From: Prevotella sp. UBA4268 | Lineage (GTDB): Bacteria > Bacteroidota > Bacteroidia > Bacteroidales > Bacteroidaceae | DNA: 38,416 bases | Assembly: GCA_002395135.1 (NCBI GenBank) | Contig: DGWC01000030.1 | Span: 1 to 38,416, forward strand | Direction of reading: 5' to 3' | Shown: positions 1 through 7,585 of the stretch, piece by piece | How the letters are laid out: every line of letters starts with the position of its first letter | How positions within the stretch are numbered: position 1 is the stretch's first letter | Program-made: the position numbers and the translations under genes | Notes under the pieces: generated by a model | What the model saw: the letters and a program-made list of their open reading frames with translations, nothing else | Database searches by the model: none | Told to the model about the DNA's origin: nothing

Positions 1-1248
1 CATCAGCGCATTCATGCAGTCGGCAAGATTCCACACAATGCCTAAATTAACAACGGCTCCGATAAACAAAACCAGGATGTAGAGAATGCGGTAAGGGCGG
101 CGCAGGCGGCTGTCTAAGTATTCAACAGCACGTTCACCATAGAGTTCCCAACCCAGAATGGTGGAGAAAGCAAAGGTGAGCAGGCCGAATGTGAGCAGCG
201 GTGCACCGATATAAGGTATCTTGCTGAATGCCACTTTTGTCAGCGTGGCTCCATTTTCATAAGAAATGTCGGGGTAGGCGATGATGCTGCTCACAATCAC
301 CAGTCCGGTGAGCGCACAGATAACCACCGTATCCCAGAAGGTTCCACTACTCGATACCAATGCCTGACGGACCGGGTTGCGCGTCTGAGCGGCAGATGCA
401 ACGATGGGCGCACTACCCATTCCCGACTCATTGGAGAACAATCCGCGCGCGATACCGAAGCGTGCGGCCATCATCACCGTGCTTCCCACAAATCCGCCAC
501 CTGCTGCCTCGGGGTTGAAAGCAGCCTCGCAAATCAGTTTTATGGCTGGCCACACGTAACTGCCGTTCATGAAAAGGATGACAATACAGCCGAGAATGTA
601 GAACAAAGCCATGAAGGGCACGAGCATGGTGCATACGCGAGCAATGCTTTTGATGCCACCCAGCACCACGGCTCCTGCAAGCAGCATGATGAGCGTGCCG
701 GTGATATAGGGCGAAATGTGATAGGTTTCATACGTGAGAGTGGCTATGGCATTGGCTTGCACTGTGTTTCCAATGCCGAAGGAGGCCACGGCTGTGAACA
801 GGGCAAAGAGCACCGCCAGCCATTTCCAGCCCAGTCCGCGCTCCAAAGCATACATCGGACCACCCAGCGTGCGCCCTTCTGCGGTCTTCACACGATATTT
901 CACGGCAAGCAGACCTTCGGCATATTTCGTGGAAATGCCAAACAGGCCGGTCAGCCAGCACCATAACACGGCTCCGGGACCACCAAGAGCAACGGCCGTG
1001 GCCACGCCGATGATGTTGCCTGTGCCTATCGTGGCAGCCAATGCCGTGGCAAGTGCACCGAATTGCGACACATCTCCGCTTGCGTCCTTGTCTCTTTTGA
1101 CACTCAGACGGATAGCCGTCCACAGGTGGCGCTGGGGAAAACGCAGGCGGATGGTGAGAAACAGGTGGGTGCCGAGCAGCAGGATAATCATCGGCCAGCC
1201 CCATAGCAGGGAGGAAAGATCGGTGAGAATCTGATTGAAATCGTTCAT
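1..1248 (-). CDS. Alanine/glycine:cation symporter (AGCS family), 3' end cut by window
   Basis: The minus-strand frame is open from an ATG at 1248 to the window edge: 416 codons, beginning MNDFNQILTDLSSLLWGWPM. It shows repeated hydrophobic helices and AGCS hallmarks: an ATIGTGNIIGVATAV segment near residues 65-80, GGPMYALERGLGWKWLA, and FSNESGMGSAPI-type loop residues. The family imports alanine or glycine with Na+ or H+ across the inner membrane. The family is usually about 450-500 residues, so only the last helices and C-terminal tail are missing. No clear TAnnTTTG box lies directly upstream. The substrate cannot be fixed from sequence alone. Confidence 0.93.
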   Translation of the reverse strand, partial: MNDFNQILTDLSSLLWGWPMIILLLGTHLFLTIRLRFPQRHLWTAIRLSVKRDKDASGDVSQFGALATALAATIGTGNIIGVATAVALGGPGAVLWCWLTGLFGISTKYAEGLLAVKYRVKTAEGRTLGGPMYALERGLGWKWLAVLFALFTAVASFGIGNTVQANAIATLTYETYHISPYITGTLIMLLAGAVVLGGIKSIARVCTMLVPFMALFYILGCIVILFMNGSYVWPAIKLICEAAFNPEAAGGGFVGSTVMMAARFGIARGLFSNESGMGSAPIVASAAQTRNPVRQALVSSSGTFWDTVVICALTGLVIVSSIIAYPDISYENGATLTKVAFSKIPYIGAPLLTFGLLTFAFSTILGWELYGERAVEYLDSRLRRPYRILYILVLFIGAVVNLGIVWNLADCMNALM

Positions 1249-1283
1249 GTGCAGATGGTGTAATATGCTTAGTAAGCGGTTCT

Positions 1284-1997
1284 TTATTTCCTTTTTACGA
1301 TGTCTGTAGGCTCTTCCATGCGCACCCTGACATTGTCGAAGCCCATGGAACGCATCATCTGGTAGAACTGCTTGGTGGCATTCTGCTCGGCCGAGGCAAT
1401 ATTCTCTTTGGTCATACAGCGTTGCTTCATTCGTTTATATGCGCGCTGATAGAGCATCTCTCGGTCCTGGTCGCTCCATTTGCCCGATTCGAAGAACGAT
1501 TTTGTGCGTGCTTCGTCGATGAAACGCTCATCGAGCAGTTTAACGGGTGGGAGAAGCACGTCGATGGTGTCCTTGTCTTTCTTGATCCACCCGTCTTTTG
1601 CGTCCTTCATGTCGATGCCTAAGCGCAGCGTACCATAGTAAATGCGAATCAGTTCATCGTCCTTGAAGAATCCGTTTCTCACCGTATCCACGAGTTCTTC
1701 ATCGGCAATCGACAGGAATTCCCATTCGCCGATGGTCTTCATCGACTCTATCTGCGTGGGTGTGATGCCGATGCGCTTGTCAATCTCTATGCTCGCGCTG
1801 GTGTCGCCCATCTTCTGCATGGTGATATACCCAATCAGGGCAATGAGTGCAGCGATGGCCAGGATGCCGATAACGGTCCATTTGCCCAGTCTCCCCACCA
1901 TTTGGAAAAGGGCGGAGAGGATGACTTCAATGCCGCTTTGGCTGGTTTCGTCGGTCGTTTTGCGGCTTTTCCTTGGGGTGGTGCTCTTCTTTGTCAT
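1284..1997 (-). CDS. DUF4230 family membrane-anchored protein
   Basis: 237 aa. A Lys/Arg/Ser/Thr-rich N-terminus (about 1-30) is followed by one membrane helix (about 38-60, WTVIGILAIAALIALIGYI) and a soluble domain. The domain resembles DUF4230, with an IGITPTQIESMKTIGEWEFLSI segment and a late NATKQFYQMMRSMGFDNVRVRME segment. The function is unknown. It is the second gene of a pair: its ATG overlaps the stop of the upstream DUF4230 lipoprotein by 4 bp, so the two are translationally coupled and probably act together in the envelope. The topology suggests a cytoplasmic N-terminus and an extracytoplasmic domain. Confidence 0.8.
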   Translation of the reverse strand: MTKKSTTPRKSRKTTDETSQSGIEVILSALFQMVGRLGKWTVIGILAIAALIALIGYITMQKMGDTSASIEIDKRIGITPTQIESMKTIGEWEFLSIADEELVDTVRNGFFKDDELIRIYYGTLRLGIDMKDAKDGWIKKDKDTIDVLLPPVKLLDERFIDEARTKSFFESGKWSDQDREMLYQRAYKRMKQRCMTKENIASAEQNATKQFYQMMRSMGFDNVRVRMEEPTDIVKRK

Positions 1998-2674
1998 CTT
2001 GCAATGGATTTTGCGTCAAACAATGAACGTATGTCGTTGATTGTAAATTGTTTGCGGAATGTTACTTTAATATTTTCTTCGGGGAATCCCAAGGCAGTAA
2101 TCATCGGGATAATCGTGTTGGCTGCATTCTCTTGTGCCATGTTGATAATGCCCATTCGCGGTATGTCGTTGATGATAGAAGCCCTGCCCTGATTCTCATA
2201 ACTTGCCATTTCCTCGTCGTTGAAGTTGGAACGCAGGATGGATACCTGTTTTTTGATTTCAGCATGGTTTATCTTGCTGCTGGTGAGTTCCACCTTCGGA
2301 TCGGGCAGAATGATTTCTATTCTGTTGCCGTTTCTATGGATATTGCTTTCCGAGAAAGTGCTGAAGTCCACGTATGCCTTCAGTGTGGCATCCATGGGAA
2401 TGGCTATTTTGCGGTTGCCGATGGGCAGCGTGATGTTGAAATCCTGCGCCAGGATGCTCCCTTTGAGTTTCATCTGGTCGTCGTGAGTCACTATTTTGTG
2501 CACTTGATACTCCGCTGTGTAGAGTTTCGCACACTTCTGTATCTGCATGATCATCATCGGAATGGTGTCTATCGGCTGCTCTTCCTGCCGGGGCGCAGCC
2601 TTTTCGTCGCAAGAGCAGATGGCAAGCCAACAGGCAGCAACGATGCAGATCATGGCTAATATCTTCTTCTTCAT
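1994..2674 (-). CDS. DUF4230 family lipoprotein
   Basis: 226 aa. A lipoprotein-type signal (MKKKILAMICIVAACWLAICSC) has several possible lipidation cysteines, with ICS|C the most likely. The rest resembles DUF4230: an N-terminal IQKCAKLYTAEYQVHKIV segment, a central beta-rich stretch ending IEIILPDPKVELTSSKI, and a C-terminal helix ending MITALGFPEENIKVTFRK. It is first in a two-gene unit with the membrane-anchored paralogue, sharing a 4-bp overlap. A TAnnTTTG box sits about 30 bp upstream of the start. No enzymatic motif is visible; the molecular role is unknown. Confidence 0.82.
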   Translation of the reverse strand: MKKKILAMICIVAACWLAICSCDEKAAPRQEEQPIDTIPMMIMQIQKCAKLYTAEYQVHKIVTHDDQMKLKGSILAQDFNITLPIGNRKIAIPMDATLKAYVDFSTFSESNIHRNGNRIEIILPDPKVELTSSKINHAEIKKQVSILRSNFNDEEMASYENQGRASIINDIPRMGIINMAQENAANTIIPMITALGFPEENIKVTFRKQFTINDIRSLFDAKSIAR

Positions 2675-2702
2675 ATTCTTGAATCAGGGTATTTTCTTAT
2701 TG

Positions 2703-2710
2703 CAAAGATA
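2703..2710 (-). promoter_or_regulatory. Bacteroidetes -7 box (TATCTTTG) for the DUF4230 pair
   Basis: The reverse strand reads TATCTTTGC 29-36 bases upstream of the ATG at 2674. A clear -33 TTTG is not visible. Confidence 0.6.
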
Positions 2711-2794
2711 GTAAAAAAATGTCATTATGGATATAATTGAATTAAAAATTTCATTTTTTGGCAGGCAGATGCCGTTGTTTTCGGCAAAATGTTT

Positions 2795-2802
2795 TAATTT
2801 TG
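2795..2802 (+). promoter_or_regulatory. -7 box (TAATTTTG) for the DUF4738-like lipoprotein
   Basis: TAATTTTGT lies 15 bp before ATG 2818 and 30 bp before ATG 2833. A TTG 17 bp upstream is a weak -33 element. The position favours the second ATG as the start. Confidence 0.55.
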
Positions 2803-2832
2803 TACATTCTTTAACGAATGATTCTAATAGAA

Positions 2833-3423
2833 ATGAGACAAATTTTGAACAAAATATCGAAAGGTATAGCATTGGCAATTGTCGTGTTGGCAATGGCTTC
2901 ATGCAGTGGAGAGAAAAAGACAAATGTAATTATCGTTCCCAAGACAGAGGCTCCCAAGCCGCAGATGCCCGTGAAGATGAGCGAATTCACGCATCAAGAC
3001 GATGTGCAATGGATTGGTAAGACCTATAAAGTGGTAGTTCATCGGTTCGTGGCCGACAGTCTGCCGATGGTAAAAGATGAGCAGGGAACGAAATATTTTG
3101 ACAATCTGATACGCGTGAAGGTGTTTCGTCCCGACGGAACTGAGTTTTTCAACCGTCTTTTTTCTAAGAAAGCCTTCAACGATTACCTGGATGCTACCAC
3201 GCGCGAGAGCGGTGTGCTGCTCGGCATTGTGTTCGACCGCGCCGAGGGCGATGACTTGATTTTCGGTGCGAGCGTAGGTTCGGCCGACAAACTGAGCGAT
3301 GAGTACATACCAATGGTGATCAGACTCAACAGAATGGGCAATGTGAGCATTGCCCGTGACACACAGTTGGACTCGGCAGAACCGCAGACTGAGAATACCG
3401 CAGACGAGGAAAACGGTGTATAG
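2833..3423 (+). CDS. Lipoprotein, DUF4738-like
   Basis: 196 aa from ATG 2833; an in-frame ATG at 2818 would add five residues. I prefer 2833 because it gives a compact lipoprotein signal (MRQILNKISKGIALAIVVLAMASC) and a normal leader from the promoter at 2795. The mature protein has a Pro/Lys-rich linker, then a single domain containing WIGKTYKVVVHRFVADSLPMVKDE and FNRLFSKKAFNDYLDA, and an acidic tail. The overall layout resembles Bacteroidetes DUF4738 lipoproteins. It is a monocistronic + strand gene, convergent with the 3455 gene. Function unknown. Confidence 0.78.
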   Translation: MRQILNKISKGIALAIVVLAMASCSGEKKTNVIIVPKTEAPKPQMPVKMSEFTHQDDVQWIGKTYKVVVHRFVADSLPMVKDEQGTKYFDNLIRVKVFRPDGTEFFNRLFSKKAFNDYLDATTRESGVLLGIVFDRAEGDDLIFGASVGSADKLSDEYIPMVIRLNRMGNVSIARDTQLDSAEPQTENTADEENGV

Positions 3424-3454
3424 ACCACATCGTCTCACCGCCTTTTTATTGCTT

Positions 3455-3841
3455 TTATTTTCCTCTTACCAGTGATCGGAAACTGTCTTCAAACTGCTCT
3501 GGATGTTTCCCGATGAAGATGCTGTTGATGAGACAGTTGGCTGCTATCTCTTCATCTGTTAGTTCAACTTCTTTTCCTTTTATAACATTCCTTCCGGCAA
3601 GTTCTTCCCACGTGGCTTTGAAATTGCTGTCGGGCGCGCCGTAGAAGTAGTCTTTTGAGAATTGCGATTCAATAATCTGGTATTTGATGTTCTTCTTCGA
3701 CACAATCGGACGCAGGGTTGTCAGCAGGTCGTATGCATCCTTGAACTCCTTTCTGTGACGTTTGGCATTGGGATACATGTTTGCCACGGCCGGGAATAAG
3801 TCCTCGAATTCGAAAGAACGTAAGAGTAATTGTAGGTTCAT
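3455..3841 (-). CDS. Conserved hypothetical protein (possibly DUF6557-like)
   Basis: 128 aa, soluble, with no signal peptide or membrane helix. It opens MNLQLLLRSFEFEDLFPAVA followed by MYPNAKRHRKEFKDAYDLL, a pattern I associate from memory with Bacteroidetes DUF6557 proteins; this is tentative. It ends with an LTDEEIAANCLINSIFIGK segment. It starts 33 bp after the exonuclease III stop on the same strand, so it is probably the second gene of that transcript. No catalytic motif is visible. Confidence 0.7.
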   Translation of the reverse strand: MNLQLLLRSFEFEDLFPAVANMYPNAKRHRKEFKDAYDLLTTLRPIVSKKNIKYQIIESQFSKDYFYGAPDSNFKATWEELAGRNVIKGKEVELTDEEIAANCLINSIFIGKHPEQFEDSFRSLVRGK

Positions 3842-3874
3842 GTGATGATTTGTGATATGGTGTTTACAGTATAA

Positions 3875-4633
3875 TTATAGTGAGATGGTGAGTTCCACGG
3901 GACAGTGGTCGCTTCCGTACACATCGGTGTGTATCTTGGCATCCTCCATTTGTGGGGCAATCCTGTTGGAAACCACGAAGTAGTCGATGCGCCAACCAGC
4001 ATTTTTCTCCCTTGCCTTGAATCGGTAACTCCACCATGAATAGATGTCTTTCTGGTCGGGATAGAAATAGCGGAATGAGTCGGTGAACCCGTTTTCGAGC
4101 AGGACGGTGAACTTCTGCCGCTCCTCATCTGTGAATCCCGCGTTCTTGCGGTTGGTTTTGGGATTCTTCAAGTCTATTTCCTTGTGGGCAACGTTCATAT
4201 CCCCGCATACGATAACAGGCTTCTTTTCGTCCAGTCTTTTCATATACTCGCGGAAATCATCCTCCCATTGCATGCGATAATCAAGTCGCCGTAACCCGTC
4301 TTGTGAGTTTGGTGTATAGACAGTGATGAGATAGAAATTCTCCATCTCAAGTGTAATCATCCTTCCTTCATGATCGTGCACGTCGATACCCATGCCATAG
4401 GTAACGTTGAGCGGCTTATGCTTGGTGAAGATGGCCGTTCCGCTATAGCCTTTCTTGTCAGCATAGTTCCAGTACGACTCATATCCGTCGAAGGCAATGT
4501 CCAACTGCCCCTCCTGCATCTTCGTTTCCTGCAGGCAGAAGAAGTCGGCATCCAGCGTTTTAAATGCCTCGCTGAAATATCCTTTGCCTTCACAGGCTCT
4601 CAGCCCGTTCACATTCCAACTGATAAACTTCAT
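3875..4633 (-). CDS. xth: Exodeoxyribonuclease III (AP endonuclease, ExoA/Xth family)
   Basis: 252 aa, full length for the family. It hydrolyses the backbone 5' of abasic sites and acts as a 3' exonuclease in base excision repair. Endonuclease/exonuclease/phosphatase-fold motifs appear in order: the N-terminal SWNVNGLRA, LQETKM with the metal-binding Glu, YSGTAIFT, VCGDMNVAH, and the C-terminal SDHCPVELTI with the catalytic Asp-His. It has its own promoter at 4657-4687 and is divergent from the repeat element and the gene cluster that follows. Confidence 0.97.
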   Translation of the reverse strand: MKFISWNVNGLRACEGKGYFSEAFKTLDADFFCLQETKMQEGQLDIAFDGYESYWNYADKKGYSGTAIFTKHKPLNVTYGMGIDVHDHEGRMITLEMENFYLITVYTPNSQDGLRRLDYRMQWEDDFREYMKRLDEKKPVIVCGDMNVAHKEIDLKNPKTNRKNAGFTDEERQKFTVLLENGFTDSFRYFYPDQKDIYSWWSYRFKAREKNAGWRIDYFVVSNRIAPQMEDAKIHTDVYGSDHCPVELTISL

Positions 4634-4656
4634 GATTCATTATTCTTTTTCGTCGG

Positions 4657-4687
4657 CAAAGATACGAATAAGCGAGCGAAATACAAA
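4657..4687 (-). promoter_or_regulatory. Promoter of xth (-33 TTTG, -7 TATCTTTG)
   Basis: On the reverse strand TTTG (4687-4684), a 19-bp spacer and TATCTTTG (4664-4657) match the Bacteroidetes consensus. The start codon is 24 bp downstream. Confidence 0.75.
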
Positions 4688-4760
4688 ATAAAACCCATTT
4701 TTTATTTTTATGCCCTCATTAACACCACCACCCGCACCGAGCGGTTCTCGTTCCTAAAAC

Positions 4761-5170
4761 TGTCATGGAAAATCCGAATTTTGGCCTCTCATACGGGCGA
4801 TAATGGTCACGGACGGTCAATTGGGCGTGAAATACGCGAATTACAACACACTTCATGCAACTTGTTGATTAACAAATTGTTATGCCGAAAACGGAGTTCT
4901 CTTGAACGAAAGAATCAGATTTTTACTGAAAAAAGCATAGGTTTTGGGTTGCAAAACCATAGTTTTTGAGGTGCGAAACCATAGTTTTTGGGCTGTAAAA
5001 CCATAGTTTTTGAAGTCTGAAACCATAGTTTTTGAGAGTCGAAATGTGTGCTGTGGTAATGATTCTTTACGTTTTCACGTTTTCAGCGCCCATTTTCTTC
5101 AAAATCCATTTCTATTTTGAAGAAAACCACCAACATGATTTTGTCGCGTTTTTTCGAAACATCAGCATGC
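4761..5170 (+). repeat. 410-bp intergenic repeat element, copy A
   Basis: No credible gene lies here. The stretch aligns along its whole length with the reverse complement of 32882-33291, which is also 410 bp. Both copies start TGTCATGGAAAATCCGA, continue with GGCCTCTCATACG, contain a five-unit palindromic array (4931-5041), then GGTAATGA, CAGCGCCCATTTTC, a hairpin (5093-5126) and TTTTGTCGCGTTTTTTC. The outer parts are the most conserved and the stretch before the array has diverged most. I do not recognise it as a known insertion sequence, and terminal inverted repeats are not obvious. Direction is assigned arbitrarily. Confidence 0.85.
4931..5041 (+). repeat. Five-unit 22-bp-period palindromic array in copy A
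   Basis: There are five units of the type AAAACCATAGTTTTTG plus a 5-7-nt linker; unit lengths are 22, 23, 21, 23 and 22, summing to 111 bp. Each unit is a short palindrome (AAAAC/GTTTT around CATA). Linkers differ between units but match the equivalent linkers of copy B, so the array was duplicated as a whole. Confidence 0.88.
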
Positions 5171-5325
5171 TGTTTGATGGCGAGAAATAGGGTTTTATGG
5201 CATGTTTAGAAAGGCATTGTTATGGAATACCTTATCAATCCTATTCTTTTTTTATACTTTTCTTAAAGACTCCAGTTTCACAAGCCTTGCGAATGCGCAA
5301 CCCCGCAAAAAACATCTTTATTCAC

Positions 5326-5356
5326 TTGGATGTGTTGCAATTATTATATATTTTTG
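5326..5356 (+). promoter_or_regulatory. Promoter of the 59-aa gene
   Basis: TTG at 5326-5328, a 20-bp spacer and TATATTTTTG with the -7 box at 5349-5356. The segment GCGAATGC...ATTCACTTGGA upstream is shared with the promoter at 5611. Confidence 0.65.
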
Positions 5357-5384
5357 CAAAAGAAAACAACATAACTACGAACTT

Positions 5385-5564
5385 ATGGTGAATTACTTGA
5401 TTAGCGAAGCAATTGGTGACATTGCCTGTCCCATGGCCTACGCCTATTACAAGAAGATGCCCAGTACCTTAGTCTATCAGGCAATGAAAAAACTACCAGA
5501 TTGGATGGTAGAAGTTAACGAAATGTTTGATGAGGTGATGGAAAGCAAACGGATAAGTTTATGA
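5385..5564 (+). CDS. Small hypothetical protein (59 aa)
   Basis: The frame is open upstream to an ATG at 5202, but that start would lie before the promoter (-7 box 5349-5356). The ATG at 5385, which gives MVNYLISEAIGDIACPMAYA, is therefore the better choice. The product is soluble with an amphipathic, acidic C-terminal half (DWMVEVNEMFDEVMESKRISL). It is the first of four uncharacterised + strand genes. I recognise no family. The promoter and start position support it as a real gene, but a short length keeps doubt. Confidence 0.55.
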   Translation: MVNYLISEAIGDIACPMAYAYYKKMPSTLVYQAMKKLPDWMVEVNEMFDEVMESKRISL

Positions 5565-5610
5565 CTTCCACGGGGCTGCGAATGCCCCCCCAATAATCAT
5601 CCCCATTCAC

Positions 5611-5640
5611 TTGGAGAATTCGCTGTTTTTTATATCTTTG
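5611..5640 (+). promoter_or_regulatory. Promoter of the four-TM protein / 472-aa gene unit
   Basis: TTG at 5611-5613, a 19-bp spacer and TATCTTTG at 5633-5640. It shares GCGAATGC and CATTCACTTGGA with the promoter at 5326. Confidence 0.7.
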
Positions 5641-5705
5641 CAGAAGAAAAATGAAGAATATATGACTGAGGTGTATGTATGTTTGATACTGATTATAACT
5701 GAATT

Positions 5706-6008
5706 ATGAAATACGTTCCAATTTGTCTTGCAGCCCTCTTGCTGCTCTGCCTAGTCCCGATGCCTTACGGATATTATCAGTTGGTGAGGTTTGTGTCTAT
5801 GGTGGTATTTGCTGTCATGGCATATCAGTATTATGTAAAGATGCAGGAGATGTGGGCGGTGGTATTTGGCGCACTTGCACTACTCTTCCAGCCGTTATTC
5901 AAAATCGCGCTTGGAAGAACAATGTGGAACATCGTTGATGTCGTTGTTGCAGTCTTGTTGCTTATCGTCTTTTTCCATGAAAGGAAAAATGAAGGGGATT
6001 TAATATAA
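5706..6008 (+). CDS. Small four-helix membrane protein (DUF6804-like)
   Basis: 100 aa, almost entirely hydrophobic, with four predicted membrane helices (about 4-20, 27-43, 48-65, 72-89) and a short charged cytoplasmic tail (HERKNEGDL). The phrases MPYGYYQLVRF and ALLFQPLFKIALGR look like the Bacteroidetes DUF6804 family from memory. It is transcribed from the promoter at 5633 with a leader of about 60 nt. The next gene starts 8 bp after its stop, so the two are probably co-expressed. Function unknown. Confidence 0.75.
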   Translation: MKYVPICLAALLLLCLVPMPYGYYQLVRFVSMVVFAVMAYQYYVKMQEMWAVVFGALALLFQPLFKIALGRTMWNIVDVVVAVLLLIVFFHERKNEGDLI

Positions 6009-6016
6009 GTATTTGG

Positions 6017-7435
6017 TTGATTTTTGCCATTTTTATTTGGGTGTTCCTTAGTGGAGGAATGCTGTTTGCATGCCTGTCTGAAGATAATAAAAAGAAAAGT
6101 ACGATTGATAATGACTGGAAGTTTAATACGGTGGTTATTGTACTTGCGCCATTAGTAATTGCCTTTATGATTGTAATTTGGTTCCTAATGTATCTTCATG
6201 ATGTATGGGACGAAGGCGGCTTTATTAAGTATTACAAGAATGAAAGGCAAAGAAAGGTAGAGTATGAAGCAATGCTAGAAGCGGACAGAATTCAACGTGA
6301 AGAAGATGAACGAATAGAAAAAGCGTATCTTAGTGGAAAACTGGGAAGGACAGAGTTGCCCAGGAAACTGAATGCACTTGATAAGTTTGAGTTCAATGAG
6401 GAAATGGGACTAAGGGCGGAGGAATATAAGGAAGTTCGAGAAATTGTTTACGTAGAAAACGGGTATAATGAGTGTCTTAACAAATTCTTCATGACTCATG
6501 CTGATTTGCGCCTATATCACATGTACAAATTTGTATATCTTCCTCGCTTGTCGGAGCAATTGAAGAGTGATGAACAGTTTCTTAAATACATTTGTCCAAA
6601 CATTGGAGGGGATGAAAAGGAGAATCTTTCGTTAGACTCATCATATCCTCTTCAGTTCTTGTCTTATCCTGAAGACTCTGAAAAGATTAAACAGGGTATG
6701 TTCTTTTTTGTAGGTGACAGGAATAATCATGGGGCTGGATTCATTGAGGGACACTATTATCGATTGGAAGATGGGGATGATGAAAGCATCATCAAGCAAT
6801 TGGACATGATTGTAAAAAAAGTTCATTATGACTATAGTCGGGCTGCATTATATTCTACGATTAAGAAGCCAGAGACGGAAGAGGGAACAACAGATGAGTA
6901 TGCGGATGAACTTTTTTCATGGATTGTAGCAGACAATGATGTCGCACTATTGGTAGAAGAGATTAAGGAGAGGATAAGGTTGCTGGATGAGCGTGGGCTT
7001 CCTAGAAACCTTCTTATGAAGTTGTTTGAAGAGAAAACAAGGCTTAGCAGGCTTGTGGTTACGAAAGATTTTCGTATTTTTCTACCAGATTATAATAATA
7101 TGGAAATCAAGATGGAACCTTTGGTGAAGGCAACCTATCTTCTGTTTTTACGTCATCCTGAAGGTATTATTTTCAAGTACTTGCCCGACTATAGAGAAGA
7201 ACTGGCTGATATATACCAGAGAATCAAACCCTTTGGACTGAATGAACGTGCCTTGCGCAGCATCGAGGATGTGACGAATCCATGTCTTAATTCCATTAAT
7301 GAGAAATGTGCTAGAATAAGAGGTGCCTTTATTTCAAAGTTTGATGAAAGATTGGCAAAGAACTATTACATATTTGGCTCAAGAGGAGAACCCAAGAAGA
7401 TTACTTTGCCGCGTGAGTTGGTCACATGGGAATAA
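6017..7435 (+). CDS. Uncharacterised membrane-anchored protein (472 aa)
   Basis: The start is TTG at 6017 or in-frame ATG at 6059 (458 aa). TTG is preferred because it completes the first membrane helix (about 2-19); a stop at 5990 rules out much further extension. A second helix lies about 38-60. A charged coiled-coil-prone segment follows (about 75-110), then a large soluble region. The C-terminus has motifs I recall from a common Bacteroidales hypothetical family: RHPEGIIFKYLPDYREELADIY, SINEKCARIRGAF and a final GEPKKITLPRELVTWE. The function is unknown. Lower G+C than the flanking core genes is apparent by eye, consistent with accessory DNA. Confidence 0.75.
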   Translation: MIFAIFIWVFLSGGMLFACLSEDNKKKSTIDNDWKFNTVVIVLAPLVIAFMIVIWFLMYLHDVWDEGGFIKYYKNERQRKVEYEAMLEADRIQREEDERIEKAYLSGKLGRTELPRKLNALDKFEFNEEMGLRAEEYKEVREIVYVENGYNECLNKFFMTHADLRLYHMYKFVYLPRLSEQLKSDEQFLKYICPNIGGDEKENLSLDSSYPLQFLSYPEDSEKIKQGMFFFVGDRNNHGAGFIEGHYYRLEDGDDESIIKQLDMIVKKVHYDYSRAALYSTIKKPETEEGTTDEYADELFSWIVADNDVALLVEEIKERIRLLDERGLPRNLLMKLFEEKTRLSRLVVTKDFRIFLPDYNNMEIKMEPLVKATYLLFLRHPEGIIFKYLPDYREELADIYQRIKPFGLNERALRSIEDVTNPCLNSINEKCARIRGAFISKFDERLAKNYYIFGSRGEPKKITLPRELVTWE

Positions 7436-7504
7436 TCGGGAATAATCTTTCTTTTTCGCAAGCCTTGCGACGGAAAATGTTCCTTTCGTTTACTATTTAT
7501 TTCA

Positions 7505-7512
7505 TATCTTTG
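7505..7512 (+). promoter_or_regulatory. -7 box (TATCTTTG) for the 372-aa gene
   Basis: TATCTTTGC is followed by a leader of about 70 nt. An imperfect -33 lies in TCCTTTCG. A small palindrome, CGCAAGCCTTGCG (7457-7469), lies upstream and echoes AAGCCTTGCG near 5283. Confidence 0.6.
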
Positions 7513-7585
7513 CAGTTGGTATGATGCAATAGGATTTGCCGTGTTTAATACATAATAAAGAAATCAAGAAAAGTGTTGTTGGAAT

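Noticed and set aside
4931..5041. CRISPR array
   Set aside because: Units are about 15-16 bp with 5-7-nt linkers; real arrays have 24-40-bp repeats and spacers of similar size, and the linkers are shared between copies A and B rather than unique. No cas genes are in the window.
5202..5384. N-terminal extension of the 59-aa protein (120 aa in total)
   Set aside because: A consensus promoter (5326-5356) lies inside the extension, so the long form would start upstream of the transcript.
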